Positions 54,757 through 64,000 of a stretch of 64,000 bases of DNA are shown here, in pieces (within the stretch, counting starts at the first letter, position 1; the number at the start of each line of letters is the position of its first letter). A model generated the notes under the pieces. It was not told the origin of the DNA. It was given only the letters and a program-made list of their open reading frames with translations, and searched no databases. Source of the DNA: Sipunculus nudus (Eukaryota; Annelida; Sipuncula; Golfingiida; Sipunculidae); NCBI GenBank assembly GCA_026874595.1, contig CM049306.1:15273019-15337018 (forward strand). The letters are read 5' to 3'. A program made the position numbers and the translations under genes.

Positions 54757-56345
54757 CTAACGTGACGGTCTTCGTAACAATGTAAAATTACTGAAATCAA
54801 TATTTAGTACACGACTGACTTGTTCCTCGAATTCCTTTCTAATTAATCTGTGTTTACTGCAATAGAAGAGAAAGTGTTCCACCGTTTCTTCCTGACCGGA
54901 ATTACCTGAGAGACATACTCGATCCTCCCGGATCAGACTACGATATCGGCCGGTTTCAATCCGTATTGGATATACCCCCATAAGTAGCACGGCTATTATT
55001 GCTCTTTTTTACCTCGAGCACTTAAAAATATAATCATCAGGGCCGAATGCCTTAGAGCACCATTTATACAAAATATACAGCATTTCTTGTAGTTCTTCAG
55101 GGCAAGCAGCTATTAAAGCTATATCATCAGCATACATCAATATACTTAATTTTTCGCTGTCATCTAATCTTACTCCATATCCGGTATCTTTTATTTCCCT
55201 TTCTAGGTCGTCAATAAACAAAGTGAATAAAACAGGCGCAACGATACCCCCCCGCCCCCGCCCCCGCCCCCCGACGAATCCCATACCGAGTCTAAAAAGT
55301 TTCTGTGAAATAACCATTTACACGCACAGTAACCTTAGTGTGTTGATATATAGCCCTGAGAATTTTAAAAAATGGACCGTTTATACCAAGGCACATAATT
55401 TATACCACAGCAAATCCCTTTGCACAGAATCAAATGCACGGGAAAAATCAACAAAACATTCAAATGTATCCTGTTTAACTCTTTTCCTGGAACGGATCAT
55501 CGATGTAAGACAATATATATGATCCATACAACTGCGATTTTTTCGGTAAGCATTTTGTTCATCGCATATCAAAGTATAATGTTCAACAAAATTTTGTAAT
55601 CAACAATGCAAAATATTTGCAAATATTTTAGCTGATGCTGATATAAGGCTGATACCCCTAGTATTATTTGGAATCCTAAGATATTTTCCTTTCTTTGGAT
55701 TGGATTTAGTATGACTGTCACCTTTCATTAGGCACAATAGACGTATTAAATATATAACAAAATATACGATGTAGTAGGACTGCTAGTCTTCGGCACTGCC
55801 ACACTTCGGCAGGTATCACACCCAAACCAAGGGCTTTAGCCTGTATTGCATCAGTAAGGACACGGGAGAGCTTCATCAATAGCCAAGGAAGCATTTAAAT
55901 AATTATTTTTATTAAATATATCCGGATCTTTTCTGACAAACCTTTCTGCATTAGCATCTTTAACGAATTCTAAAAATATATCATCGAAATTACCCATTAT
56001 AGCGTTATAAGACTTCTCCAGGTCTGTTTTCCATTTATTTAATACAACATGAATATCCCTAGACACATTATTTTCAAGAAGAACCTCATTTGGTACCCTT
56101 TCATTACTTTTACTTTTCGGTCCCAACTTATTCACTTCATTCCAAAACCGTTTGGGGTCGTTGACGTAATTCTCTATCTGTAATTGTTGTTTTGCGCTAA
56201 ACTCTCGCTCACATCTGCGAAGAGACAAAATCCTTTTCTGTTTGAATACATGCCTTAGCCGACTCTTCGTATTAGCACCACCTCTATATCTACAATATTC
56301 GCGTTCAGCTTTACAGGCATCAACCCATAGTCGCTGGAGATCATA
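54757..56345 (-). pseudogene. LINE polyprotein fragment (linker, RT, C-terminal tail)
   Basis: From 56345 down: a linker between endonuclease and RT (KQKRILSLRRCEREFSAKQQ, NDPKRFWNEVNKLGPKSK). Then the RT N-part in mixed frames (YRGISLISASAKIFANILHC near 55630-55690). Then ICDEQNAYRKNRSCMDHIYC and FECFVDFSRAFDSVQRDLLW (catalytic D). A Gly/Arg-rich stretch at 55233-55265 sits where RQG..LSP is expected, followed by LFTLFIDDLERE and LSILMYADDIALIAACPEEL (YADD). It then jumps, within about 20 bp of 55000, to the C-terminal tail PIRIETGRYRSLIREDRVC and TVEHFLFYCSKH. The thumb and following region are deleted. This is a jockey/CR1-like LINE; the clade is not fixed. Several stops and frameshifts; the 5' part (endonuclease) is missing. 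Confidence 0.85.
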
Positions 56346-56349
56346 AGTC

Positions 56350-56560
56350 CAAAACAAGTGACCCGTGGGTCATGACGCTCAGCCGACTGACATGATGACA
56401 ATATGTCCTTGCACAGGCAACTAATTACGATAATGTAGGTGGCATCATTGTTCATGTATATTAGCTTACGTTCATCAAGACCCATAAGCACAACAAAATT
56501 GATGACAATCCAACCAGCCTTTCCTGAGGAATCTGGCAATTTGTGTGTATACTGCATTAT
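56350..56560 (+). repeat. family A-type start terminus
   Basis: 'aaaacaagtgacccgtgggt' and 'catgacgctcagccgactga' resemble the starts at 18276 and 20054. It abuts the truncated 5' edge of the LINE (minus) at 56345-56350 and leads into the 335-bp array. Confidence 0.55.
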
Positions 56561-58240
56561 TTCTGGGGTGCTCAAACATACCCCAAAACCCTGAGAATAA
56601 AAGTCACAATGACCGAATTTCAGGTTTCTGGGGAGAACTTTTGAGGAACTCTCAGGATATCAAGTTAGAAGATTCTGGACCCAATGGTTATGATTTGTGC
56701 CCTACTTTGGTATCCAATTTTCAATTATTCTGAGGGGTTCTTATTAGCCCAATAGCTCAGAAAATATGGGTAACAGAGACCTAAATTCAGGTTTCCAAGG
56801 TTATTTTTCACAGACCTCCCTGGATGTCAAGATAGAAGATTCTAGGACAAATGGTAACATTTTGTGCCTTGTTAACGGACGACCGCATCTCTGAAGGTCT
56901 CAAAAATACAGAAAAAAGTGTTAAAACGTTTAAAAGATCCAGGTGGCGCTACCAGTCTGCAAGAACTGATGAAACACTCCATGAGGAATATACATGCAAA
57001 GAATCAGGTTGATCGATGCATTAGTTGTTAAGATACTGGAGCTTTTGTATCAACTTTTAGTTATTCTTGGAGGTACTTCTAAGGCCCATAGCTCGGAGGA
57101 TATGGGTAACAGGGACCTGATTTCAGGTTTCCATGGCGATTTTTTATGGACCTCCCGGGAAGTCAAGAAAGAAGTTTCCAGACCAAATGGTTATGATTTG
57201 TGCCCTGTTAACAGATGGCCACATATTTGAAGGTATCAAAATAAAGATAAAAATGCATAAAAATTCGAAAAAGGCCAGGTGGCGCAACCAGTCTGCAGAA
57301 ACTGATGTAACACTCCATGATGCGTATGCATGCAAAAAATCATGCCGATCAAAGCACTAGTTGTTAAGATACTGGGGCTTTTGTATCAAAGTTTTAGTTA
57401 TTCTGGGTGGAACTTCTGAGCCTCATAGTTCGGACAATATGGATGACAGTTCTAATTTTAGGTTTCCAAGAAGACTTTTCATAGGCCTCCCAGCATGTCA
57501 AGAAAAAAAGATTCTAGATTCAGTTGTTCGGTTTTGTGCCATGTTAACAGATGACCGCATCGTTTAAGGTCTCAAAAAATAGATTTTAAAAAATCGTAAA
57601 AATAGTAAAAAAATACAGGTGGCGCCAGTCTGCAGAAGCTGATGAAACACTCCATGATCAATATCAATGCAAAGAATCATGGTGATCTATGCATAAGTTG
57701 TTCAGATACTTGAGCTTTTGTATCGATTTTTTCTTTATTCTGGGGGTTACTTCGGAGCCCCATAGCTTGAATAATATAGGTAACAGAGACCTCATTCAAG
57801 GTTTCCAAGGAGATTTTCATGGACCTCTCTGGATGTAAAGTTAGAAGATTCCAGGTCCAGCGGTTACAATTTGTGCCCTGTAAACAGATGACCGCATCTT
57901 TTAAGGTCTCAAAAATAGAGAAAAAAAATCGGGGGAAAAAATACAGGGTTGTTTAGATACTTGAGCTTTTGTATCGATTTTTTTTTTTTATTCTGGGGGT
58001 TACTTCGGAGCCCCATAGCTTGAATAATATGGGTAACAGAGACCTAATTCCAGGTTTCCCAGGAGACTTTTCATTGACTTATTTGGATGTAAAGTTAGAG
58101 GATTCCAGATCCAGTGGTTACAATTGATGCCCTGTTAACAGATGACCGCATCTTTTAAGGTTTCAAAATAGTGGGAAAAATCGTAAAAAAAAAATTTTAA
58201 ATACATGTTGCGCCACCAGTCTGCAGAAAATGATTTTCAG
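56560..58240 (+). repeat. ~335-bp tandem array, about five units
   Basis: Landmarks recur at about 56614 (partial), 56790, 57121, 57457, 57795 and 58047: 'ttcaggtttcc.agg.ga', 'gaag.ttc.aga.c.a', 'gttaacagatgaccgcatc', 'aaggt.tcaaaa', 'aggtggcgc', 'ccagtctgca' and 'gatactggagcttttgtatc'. Spacing is about 330-340 bp, with a shorter last unit (about 250 bp). It has no coding capacity. Confidence 0.85.
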
Positions 58241-59033
58241 TAAATATGTATAAAAAGGCCTAGCGCGAGAGTTATTACTAAAGATGGCGCATATTAAATC
58301 AAGACCATTCAATTCAACTGTTTTTTGTATCCTACATACATTCATTGCTTTCAAAATGGGAGAACTTTTGTAATATTTATGTAAACCAATACCGACCTTT
58401 AGTAGTTGTGACTGTAACTTTTTCATTTTTGTTAAAGATTGTTTACTGACATATATATGGCACTGGTGTCATATGTCAACACAGGCCTAATAGTTGTTTT
58501 CCACACATATGATAAAGAATCAACATCGCTTACAAAGTTTGAGAAACCGGCTCCTTGAAGAGAATAAAATGCCCTCCTGCATGCATTTTATGCGGTCATC
58601 AATATGCACCTTAGGATTAGAATTTGACAAAGTAAGATATCTCACACTTATGCATTCAGTCAGCTTAACACCATCAAGTCACCATTCAGTGAGAGGTTCT
58701 AGGGTACACTGCCCAAAAAAGACACACTCGGTTTTCTGTGGATTAAACCTAAGACCATGTTGTGTTATATACGCATCAGTTAAATCAATCATCTTTGGTA
58801 AACCAGAGGCAGTCAGACTTGCCAACATGAGATCGTCAGCATAACAGAATACATTGTATGATACATTATTAATCTTTATGCCACCTGTAAAATTCGATAA
58901 TGCATTGATCAAATCTTGATAAAATAAATTAAAGAGAAAAGGGGTGGTTAGTCCTCCCTGACGTGTGCCCTTGGTAATTTTTATTGACTCACTTAGCTGT
59001 GAACCCCATTTAATTTGAACTGTTATTGGTTTA
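58230..59033 (-). pseudogene. second LINE reverse-transcriptase fragment
   Basis: On the minus strand, from 59033: IKITKGTRQGGLTTPFLFNL (the RQG..TPFLFN motif), FYQDLINALSNFTGG, then VFCYADDLMLASLTASGLPK (YADD catalytic motif), then YITQHGLRFNPQKTECVFFG. Below 58680 come KLTECISVRYLTLS and, after stops, KMKKLQSQLLKVGIGLHKYY and KAMNVCRIQKTVELNGLDLI. The frame is mostly constant, with three or more stops. It is from a different LINE family than the fragment at 54.7-56.3 kb, judging by the different sequence around both motifs. Both sides are truncated; the 5' side ends at an AT microsatellite. Confidence 0.8.
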
Positions 59034-59035
<2 letters not shown>

Positions 59036-59086
<51 letters not shown>

Positions 59087-59097
59087 TATATATATGG
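59036..59097. repeat. (TA)n microsatellite
   Basis: About 24 perfect TA units, then an interrupted AT tract. It abuts the LINE fragment. Confidence 0.95.
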
Positions 59098-59099
59098 AT

Positions 59100-60080
59100 A
59101 CAGGGAACCACGTAAAACAACTGCAGGTGGCACCATCAATCATGCATACTTGATAAAGATATCCAAGATATTTGGACATTGACGGTGACACAACCTTGTA
59201 CACAAGATAGAGCTATCACAATACTATGGGCATGCAATATTTCAGGCCAATAAATTAACCTATTCTTGAGATATCAGCAAGTCCAAAAGCTGTCAAAGAT
59301 TCAAAGACTATATATCAGGCGAATACATCAAACTACTCCAATGTACTGTATGGATTGAGTCACCCATCTTGCTCAACCAGTGGCTCTACCAGTCTTTTGT
59401 GCGAGAAAGCTAACACAGATCTATGAACGTGCAAACATTCAGGCCAATACATCAAATAACTCCTCAGCACAGTCAAACAATCCAAAGCATATTCAAGAAA
59501 AGTTTAAACTGTGAAATCTAAATTATTTTTAAACACAATATTAGCTTAATTTCTTGTTGATTCCAATAGATTGCAATTTCTGCTCCAGAATACACATTTT
59601 TTTGTCGCTCCTAAACGAAATATATATGATTTTATATGATATTCTCCTGGCAATGAATTAATGTTATAAGTTTATACACTGAACAGTTTTATGTGGCGGT
59701 ATTCAGGATCCTGTATCCCTATACTGACCAGTCTTAACTTCTTGTCTTCTCATTTGTCTGTGTTTGTCTGGTTACTCAAGATAAAAGCCCAAACTTTGCA
59801 TGTTGATATTCTTTTACTGGTGTAAGTGAGGCACATTTCAATTTTATGAACCATCAAAAATCATTTCTAAAGCATGTCTGAACACCTAGAAGAGCCTGGC
59901 ATTCTGGGTGCTCAAAATAATGTTTTTATCCTGTAGCTGGGAAAACACAGCTCACTGCATGTAACAGTAGTTTACATACATTTGTAGTACAAAATGTGAC
60001 CTGTTAGGGGACGGATGACCGGACAACGGACAAAGGATGATCGCTTAAGATTAGAGGACTTTCATTCAGTGGAGCTCAAA
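59100..60080 (+). repeat. probable dispersed repeat ending in a GGACGG tract
   Basis: 'aggtggcaccatcaatcatg' near the start and 'gggacggatgaccggacaac' then 'ggac' near 60008-60030 followed by 'agtggagctcaaagc' are the kind of terminus seen at 2110-2140 and 23130-23225. The interior repeats 'caggccaataaatt' and 'caggccaatacatc' (59234, 59441). No coding. Confidence 0.45.
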
Positions 60081-60739
60081 GCATTTTTTTTTTTTTTTCT
60101 AAATATCATCTTACCTGTTTATGAAATTTGAAATTTTGCTCAAAAAATAAATTTCATTTTAAACAAATTAAGATAGACAATATACAAAATATTGTCATGT
60201 AGTTTAAAATTAGTTAACTAAAAATTGCTTGCTTTCACTGGATGCTAAAACGATACAATTTTAAATATTTAAATTGCAATAGCAATTCTTTAATGCTATT
60301 ATAACCAGATGCCTGGCTAAGTGCATACAATTTTTATCTTTTTGATCATGGTGTCTCAGGAAAGCAACAAACAATATACCTAGATCACAACATACATGAC
60401 AAAATTGTAACAGATTCTAACTGATTGTAACTAGTTATATTCCAATTTGTTAAAATCATTTAAATGAAAATTGATTTCTTTAAAAATGGTAGATTAACAA
60501 AACACAGCGGCTTCTTGATTTCTCCATAAATTATTTTTCAAGAAATGTTTTGTTAATGGAGTGGAAACAGCATTACAATTAAGGAAATACAGTGCAAACA
60601 ATAACAATTACTGCATAACACTTGGTGGGTGGGGAGGGTTGTCGGGGGGGGGGGGGGGAGGTGAATTGAGAATAACTGTACTCCTTTCACCGAAGGGGAT
60701 CTCCGCCAGTGACCTGAAACAAATCAGGAAACCTAGCAT
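60081..60739. other. non-coding stretch
   Basis: It includes a fragment of family C (about 60120-60260) and a G-run at 60645-60658. Confidence 0.45.
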
Positions 60740-61100
60740 AGTGGACTTTCAGTGACCAGGAGTGGCCTTCCTGCATCTGGATAAATTAAGTGACTACAAC
60801 AGAGCCTCAAGAAAAAATTCATTAACTAGCCTAATTTTCTGTAATCAGATGTTTACTTTTGTTTACATGCTGTGAAAATTAAATCAAAAGTACTCAATTG
60901 AAATAAACATGCCATGGTCAAAGATGGGCAAAATCTAAGGTACTGATTTTATTATTATGCTAATAACTTAAAAAATATTCAAAATTGAGATCTGATTTTG
61001 AGTATACAATTGAACCTTAATTAAACATAGTTAATTTTTGGGAAAAAGTCTCTATCTTAAAAAATGTTTAATAAAGTGAGTAAATATTTTTCCTGATAAT
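60740..61100 (+). repeat. family A copy
   Basis: Shares 'gagcctcaagaaaaaattca', 'ccatggtcaaagatgggcaa', 'gatctgattttgagtataca' and 'aagtgagtaaatatttttcc' with 22480-22800. Confidence 0.65.
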
Positions 61101-61724
61101 GACATACAGGTGAATAAAGATGTATATTACAACTCAAACGATGAGTGATATAACCTTTAAGCCATCTGGAATTTTTCCTACCCATTCACTTGAATGGGGA
61201 ATATTTTATTTTTCAGATATCATTGTTAGATGTCAAAGCTATAGGGAGAATCTCTCAGTTTCCCCTGAAGTTTAACCAGTAAGGCTCAGGAGAGGTCTGA
61301 CCAATATCTCTGTCTCATACCTAAACACTGGTGCTACACACACCACATGAAAAGAAAACACTTTTAAAAAAAAAGTCCTTTTACATATTGCTTTTTGTTT
61401 CCCATCTCTGTTTGTGGTCAAACCTAAAATGAAAAAAAAAAAAAAAAAATTTCTATTAGCAGAAATATAATGGTGATGGCTATCACTTGATTAAGTTTCC
61501 AAGCAAAACTGACTAATCTCCAATCAAAAGAAGTCAGTTTAATCAAATGTTACCATAGCAGTTTTTGCTTGAAATGTTGTATTAACAGATTATCATTCTC
61601 GTATTTATAGTCAATACTAGATCTACTGTTAGTTATTAATTTTTTTTTTACTTTGAAAAAAGCTTATTAATTAACTTAAAATACAGATATTCCCAAAGTA
61701 TAGGTAATACTAATATGCAAATGT

Positions 61725-61726
<2 letters not shown>
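61101..61726. other. non-coding stretch
   Basis: A poly-A run of about 17 lies at 61432-61449. Nothing else is recognised. Confidence 0.4.

Positions 61727-61777
<51 letters not shown>
61727..61777. repeat. (TA)n microsatellite
   Basis: About 25 TA units. Confidence 0.95.
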
Positions 61778-61780
<3 letters not shown>

Positions 61781-61837
61781 TATAGACCATTTATTGGCAT
61801 GAATAAGTTGAAACTATCAAAACTGAAATTCACCTAC

Positions 61838-61887
61838 CCCCAGTGAAGTTTTTTCTTCTGTCTCTCTTTAAGTAACTGCTCTTGTTT
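61838..61887 (-). CDS. host gene 2, putative coding exon (downstream)
   Basis: This is a 50-bp minus-strand exon with acceptor AAATTTCAG (ending at 61888) and donor GGGG|GTAGGT (donor at 61832-61837). It begins in phase 0, as left by the exon at 62142-62198, and reads KQEQLLKERQKKKLHW, ending two bases into the next codon. The sequence is basic and heptad-like, consistent with a coiled coil. The next exon would be at lower coordinates and was not found. Its end phase does not fit the exon at 16331-16397, so it does not join gene 1 directly. Confidence 0.5.
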
Positions 61888-62141
61888 CTGAAATTTGTTA
61901 CAAAATATTCCTTATTATCACTTATGTACTTTGATGAATTTATTGATGGTCAAATGTGATGATAATTATTAAGCTTTTACAACAACAGTGGCATTCAAGT
62001 ATCATATATAGTATTTTTGAATATTAAAAGCTGCATTATTCATGAGTCAACCTAAATAATGAAATACAGCAGCCATGAACAAAAACATTTTAATAATATA
62101 TACAAGAGTACTCAAATGAAAGTCCAAAATTGAAAGCTCAC

Positions 62142-62198
62142 TTGTTTTTCTTCTGAAAACTTCTTGGCATCCATTGCATCTGCAATTTTCTTCCCAAA
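62142..62198 (-). CDS. host gene 2, putative coding exon (upstream)
   Basis: This is a 57-bp minus-strand exon in phase 0, with acceptor TTTTTGCCTGCTTCAAG (ending at 62199) and donor CAA|GTGAGC (donor at 62136-62141). It encodes FGKKIADAMDAKKFSEEKQ. The 254-bp intron separates it from the exon at 61838-61887, and the joined reading is an uninterrupted charged helix. The protein family is not recognised. Exons upstream of 62200 were not found; the solo LTR begins 265 bp away. Confidence 0.5.
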
Positions 62199-62463
62199 CT
62201 TGAAGCAGGCAAAAAGCAGACATATAAAGCCATGAGGATATGTCATGTATATTTCACTAAACATTTGTAAATTAAATTTTCATTTACCTCTTCATTCTGA
62301 TTGATAAGATATTAGATGATTAATTAAGTCAATCATATTTAATAAATTCCTAACTTCATGTACTTTTGCCAACCATCCCAGGTAATACAGGCTTGATACA
62401 AATCAAACAAAGAAAACTAATGTATTATAGGATGGGCAATTTATATATTTTTATTTTCATATA

Positions 62464-63233
62464 TGTAACGGCTCTGAAAATACCACTTTCATAACATTAT
62501 CATATAAAAACAGGTCATGAATTGCCTTGCTGTTTTGCAGTTATGAATTGTCTTGGTTGCTATGTCTCATACTGATTTCAAGTCAAGAACCGGTTTTCTA
62601 TTTGTATTGTTTTCATTCCCGCAAACACACTTACCAACCTGCACCCTGCCAAGCCTCAGTCTCATGACATCGAGAACTGATCAGTGTCCATTTGTGCTTG
62701 GAAGATAAATACTGTTTCTACTGAACTCTTAAAACTGCAATAAACCCTAACATTTAACCAATTTGGTACTTTCAGTTTTCAGTTTCAGTATATCGTGTAA
62801 AGCATTTATATTCCATTAGTAACAATACTGGGTATTTATATTAATTGAATATGCATGAATATTTGTATTCATTGCATGTAATACGCAATGGTATCTTCAA
62901 ATGTGGTTTCTAAAAGTGGGCCCATTTTTATAATGTTTCATGTGTTTTCTCATGAATCTGTTACCAAGTAATATGTTCACTACTTCTGTATATTATCAAG
63001 TATTAATTGTAATGTGCATGTTATATGAATTGTAATTTGTATGTATCATATATATCATATGTAAACCAAGAGTGTCCATTTGTGCTTGGCAGGAACTCCA
63101 GATTGGAGCACTCCAAGACAAATATATATATTGCTGAATAAACCGACTTTTATATATATATATATATATATATCACCGCCTTGCTATCTCTCACACCGGG
63201 TGACCTGGGCTCTTGCCGGGAACACCCGTTACA
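62464..63233 (+). mobile_element. solo LTR
   Basis: The 770-bp block starts TGTAACGG and ends CCGTTACA, a perfect 8-bp terminal inversion with the TG..CA ends of LTRs. AATAAA lies at about 63136-63141, some 95 bp before the end, as expected for an LTR polyadenylation signal. TATA flanks both sides, but the right flank is an AT microsatellite, so the target duplication is not decisive. 'gtgtccatttgtgcttgg' occurs twice inside (62685, 63073). No internal retroelement sequence borders it on either side. Confidence 0.65.
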
Positions 63234-63600
63234 TATATATATAATATACCTTACTAATTTGTCATATGTTTTGCAAAATAAAATTTCAATTGATTACTGT
63301 ATCCGCCTAAACAATGTTTTGTGGATACTATGTTTTATACCAGGTGCCACCACAGCCGCATACATTTCTGGAACACACCTCTGAGACCACTGGACCAATT
63401 TTTCTGAAACTGGACCTCATTATCAGGTCACATGTGAACTGGTGCCTAACCATTTGCATTGACCTTTGACCTTTCTTCTCTGCAGTGCGTCCATCTGTGT
63501 GTCTTTTTTCACACATTAACCCACATATTTTCAGACTTGTTTGACCAATCAGGCTGAAATTTTGCAAGATTGTAGCTCTTTGATAGCTTTATATAATACA
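63234..63600. other. non-coding stretch, repeat-like
   Basis: No supported exon. 'ctggaccaatttttctgaaa' and 'accaatcaggctgaaatttt' phrases look like part of a dispersed repeat that precedes family B. Confidence 0.4.
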
Positions 63601-64000
63601 ACTAGAATATCAGCAAAAGCTGACAAAAGCCCTCAGCCAAAAGAACAGTGTTTAGAGGTGGTAACAGTAACAAGTACTAAATATCTGTTCTCACATGGAT
63701 GTATTTCTGTACATGTCTCAGTTATAAATTTAAAATGGAGAGGTATGTACCATGATTCATAACAATCCACCAAATGCTTCCTGAAAAATAAGCTTCTAAG
63801 TTTTATTCTATTATAAGCTCTGTGACCTTGAAAAGTAGGTCAAGGTCACCCATCTTCGAACATGAACGAGATTTTTGTCGATATACATCTTCACCAAAGA
63901 AATAAAATTCCTATTGTGAATCCTTTTTGAGATATCCCGCTCACAAGGCCAAAGTTGAAAAATCCAAGAAAAAATTCAATAAAAAATCAGAAATTGCAGG
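63601..64000 (+). repeat. family B copy, cut by window end
   Basis: It matches 1150-1550 at about 95% over its whole visible length, in the same orientation, including 'actagaatatcagcaaaagc' at the start and 'aggtcaaggtcacccatctt' near 63837. Confidence 0.9.

Noticed and set aside
1-64000. CRISPR arrays, bacterial operons, rRNA genes
   Set aside because: None of the expected signatures is present. The tandem arrays lack spacer structure and the sequence is clearly eukaryotic.

Overview
The window is eukaryotic, AT-rich and repeat-dominated. It has no bacterial-style gene packing, many (TA)n and (CA)n microsatellites, canonical GT/AG splice junctions around short exons, and decayed mobile elements of every major class. 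The LINE tails, long direct-repeat families that carry CAAGGTCACC blocks or end in GGACGGACGGACAGACGG-type tracts, and Gmr1-like and ZSWIM3-like elements fit a marine lophotrochozoan, most probably a mollusc. That assignment is an inference from family recognition; no rRNA or mitochondrial marker is present.

Layout. 0-15.6 kb: no convincing gene. It holds copies of dispersed repeats, AT microsatellites, local tandem duplications, a 97-bp satellite (13.7-14.4 kb) and a 145-bp array (15.1-15.6 kb). 15.6-27.3 kb: three small minus-strand exons whose reading phases fit each other (27.23, 16.33 and 15.65 kb). They look like the 5' part of a host gene with a 10.8-kb first intron. That intron carries a tRNA-derived SINE, several copies of one dispersed repeat and a 440-bp terminal-inverted-repeat element. 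26-28 kb is less AT-rich and promoter-like. 27.9-28.9 kb: 5'-truncated LINE ending in (TTCTG)n. 28.9-33.1 kb: a complete but broken MULE-type DNA transposon, with long terminal inverted repeats around a ZSWIM3-like transposase pseudogene. 33.4-34.3 kb: ~240-bp degenerate satellite.

34.4-39.0 kb: minus-strand Ty3/gypsy element with gag, protease and the start of reverse transcriptase, then a deletion running to the polypurine tract and 3' LTR. 39.35-40.1 kb: GC/CpG-rich block. 41.6-48.2 kb: an almost full-length minus-strand Gmr1-like retrotransposon with a SCAN-related gag and the rare order gag-protease-integrase-RT-RNase H, flanked by related LTRs, the 3' one truncated. 48.2-53.6 kb: repeats, homopolymer tracts and one low-complexity exon-like block with good splice sites. 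53.8-54.5 kb: pogo/Tigger-like MITE with TA target duplication. 54.7-56.3 and 58.2-59.0 kb: two different LINE fragments (minus), separated by a ~335-bp tandem array. 61.8-62.2 kb: two phase-compatible minus-strand exons of a second host gene encoding a basic coiled coil. 62.46-63.23 kb: solo LTR. The end of the window repeats a family first seen at 1.15 kb, in the same orientation.

The coding-like sequence is therefore mostly mobile-element debris. The host contribution is a handful of short exons from genes that extend beyond what can be resolved here. The Gmr1-like element and the MULE/ZSWIM3 element are the most informative structures.
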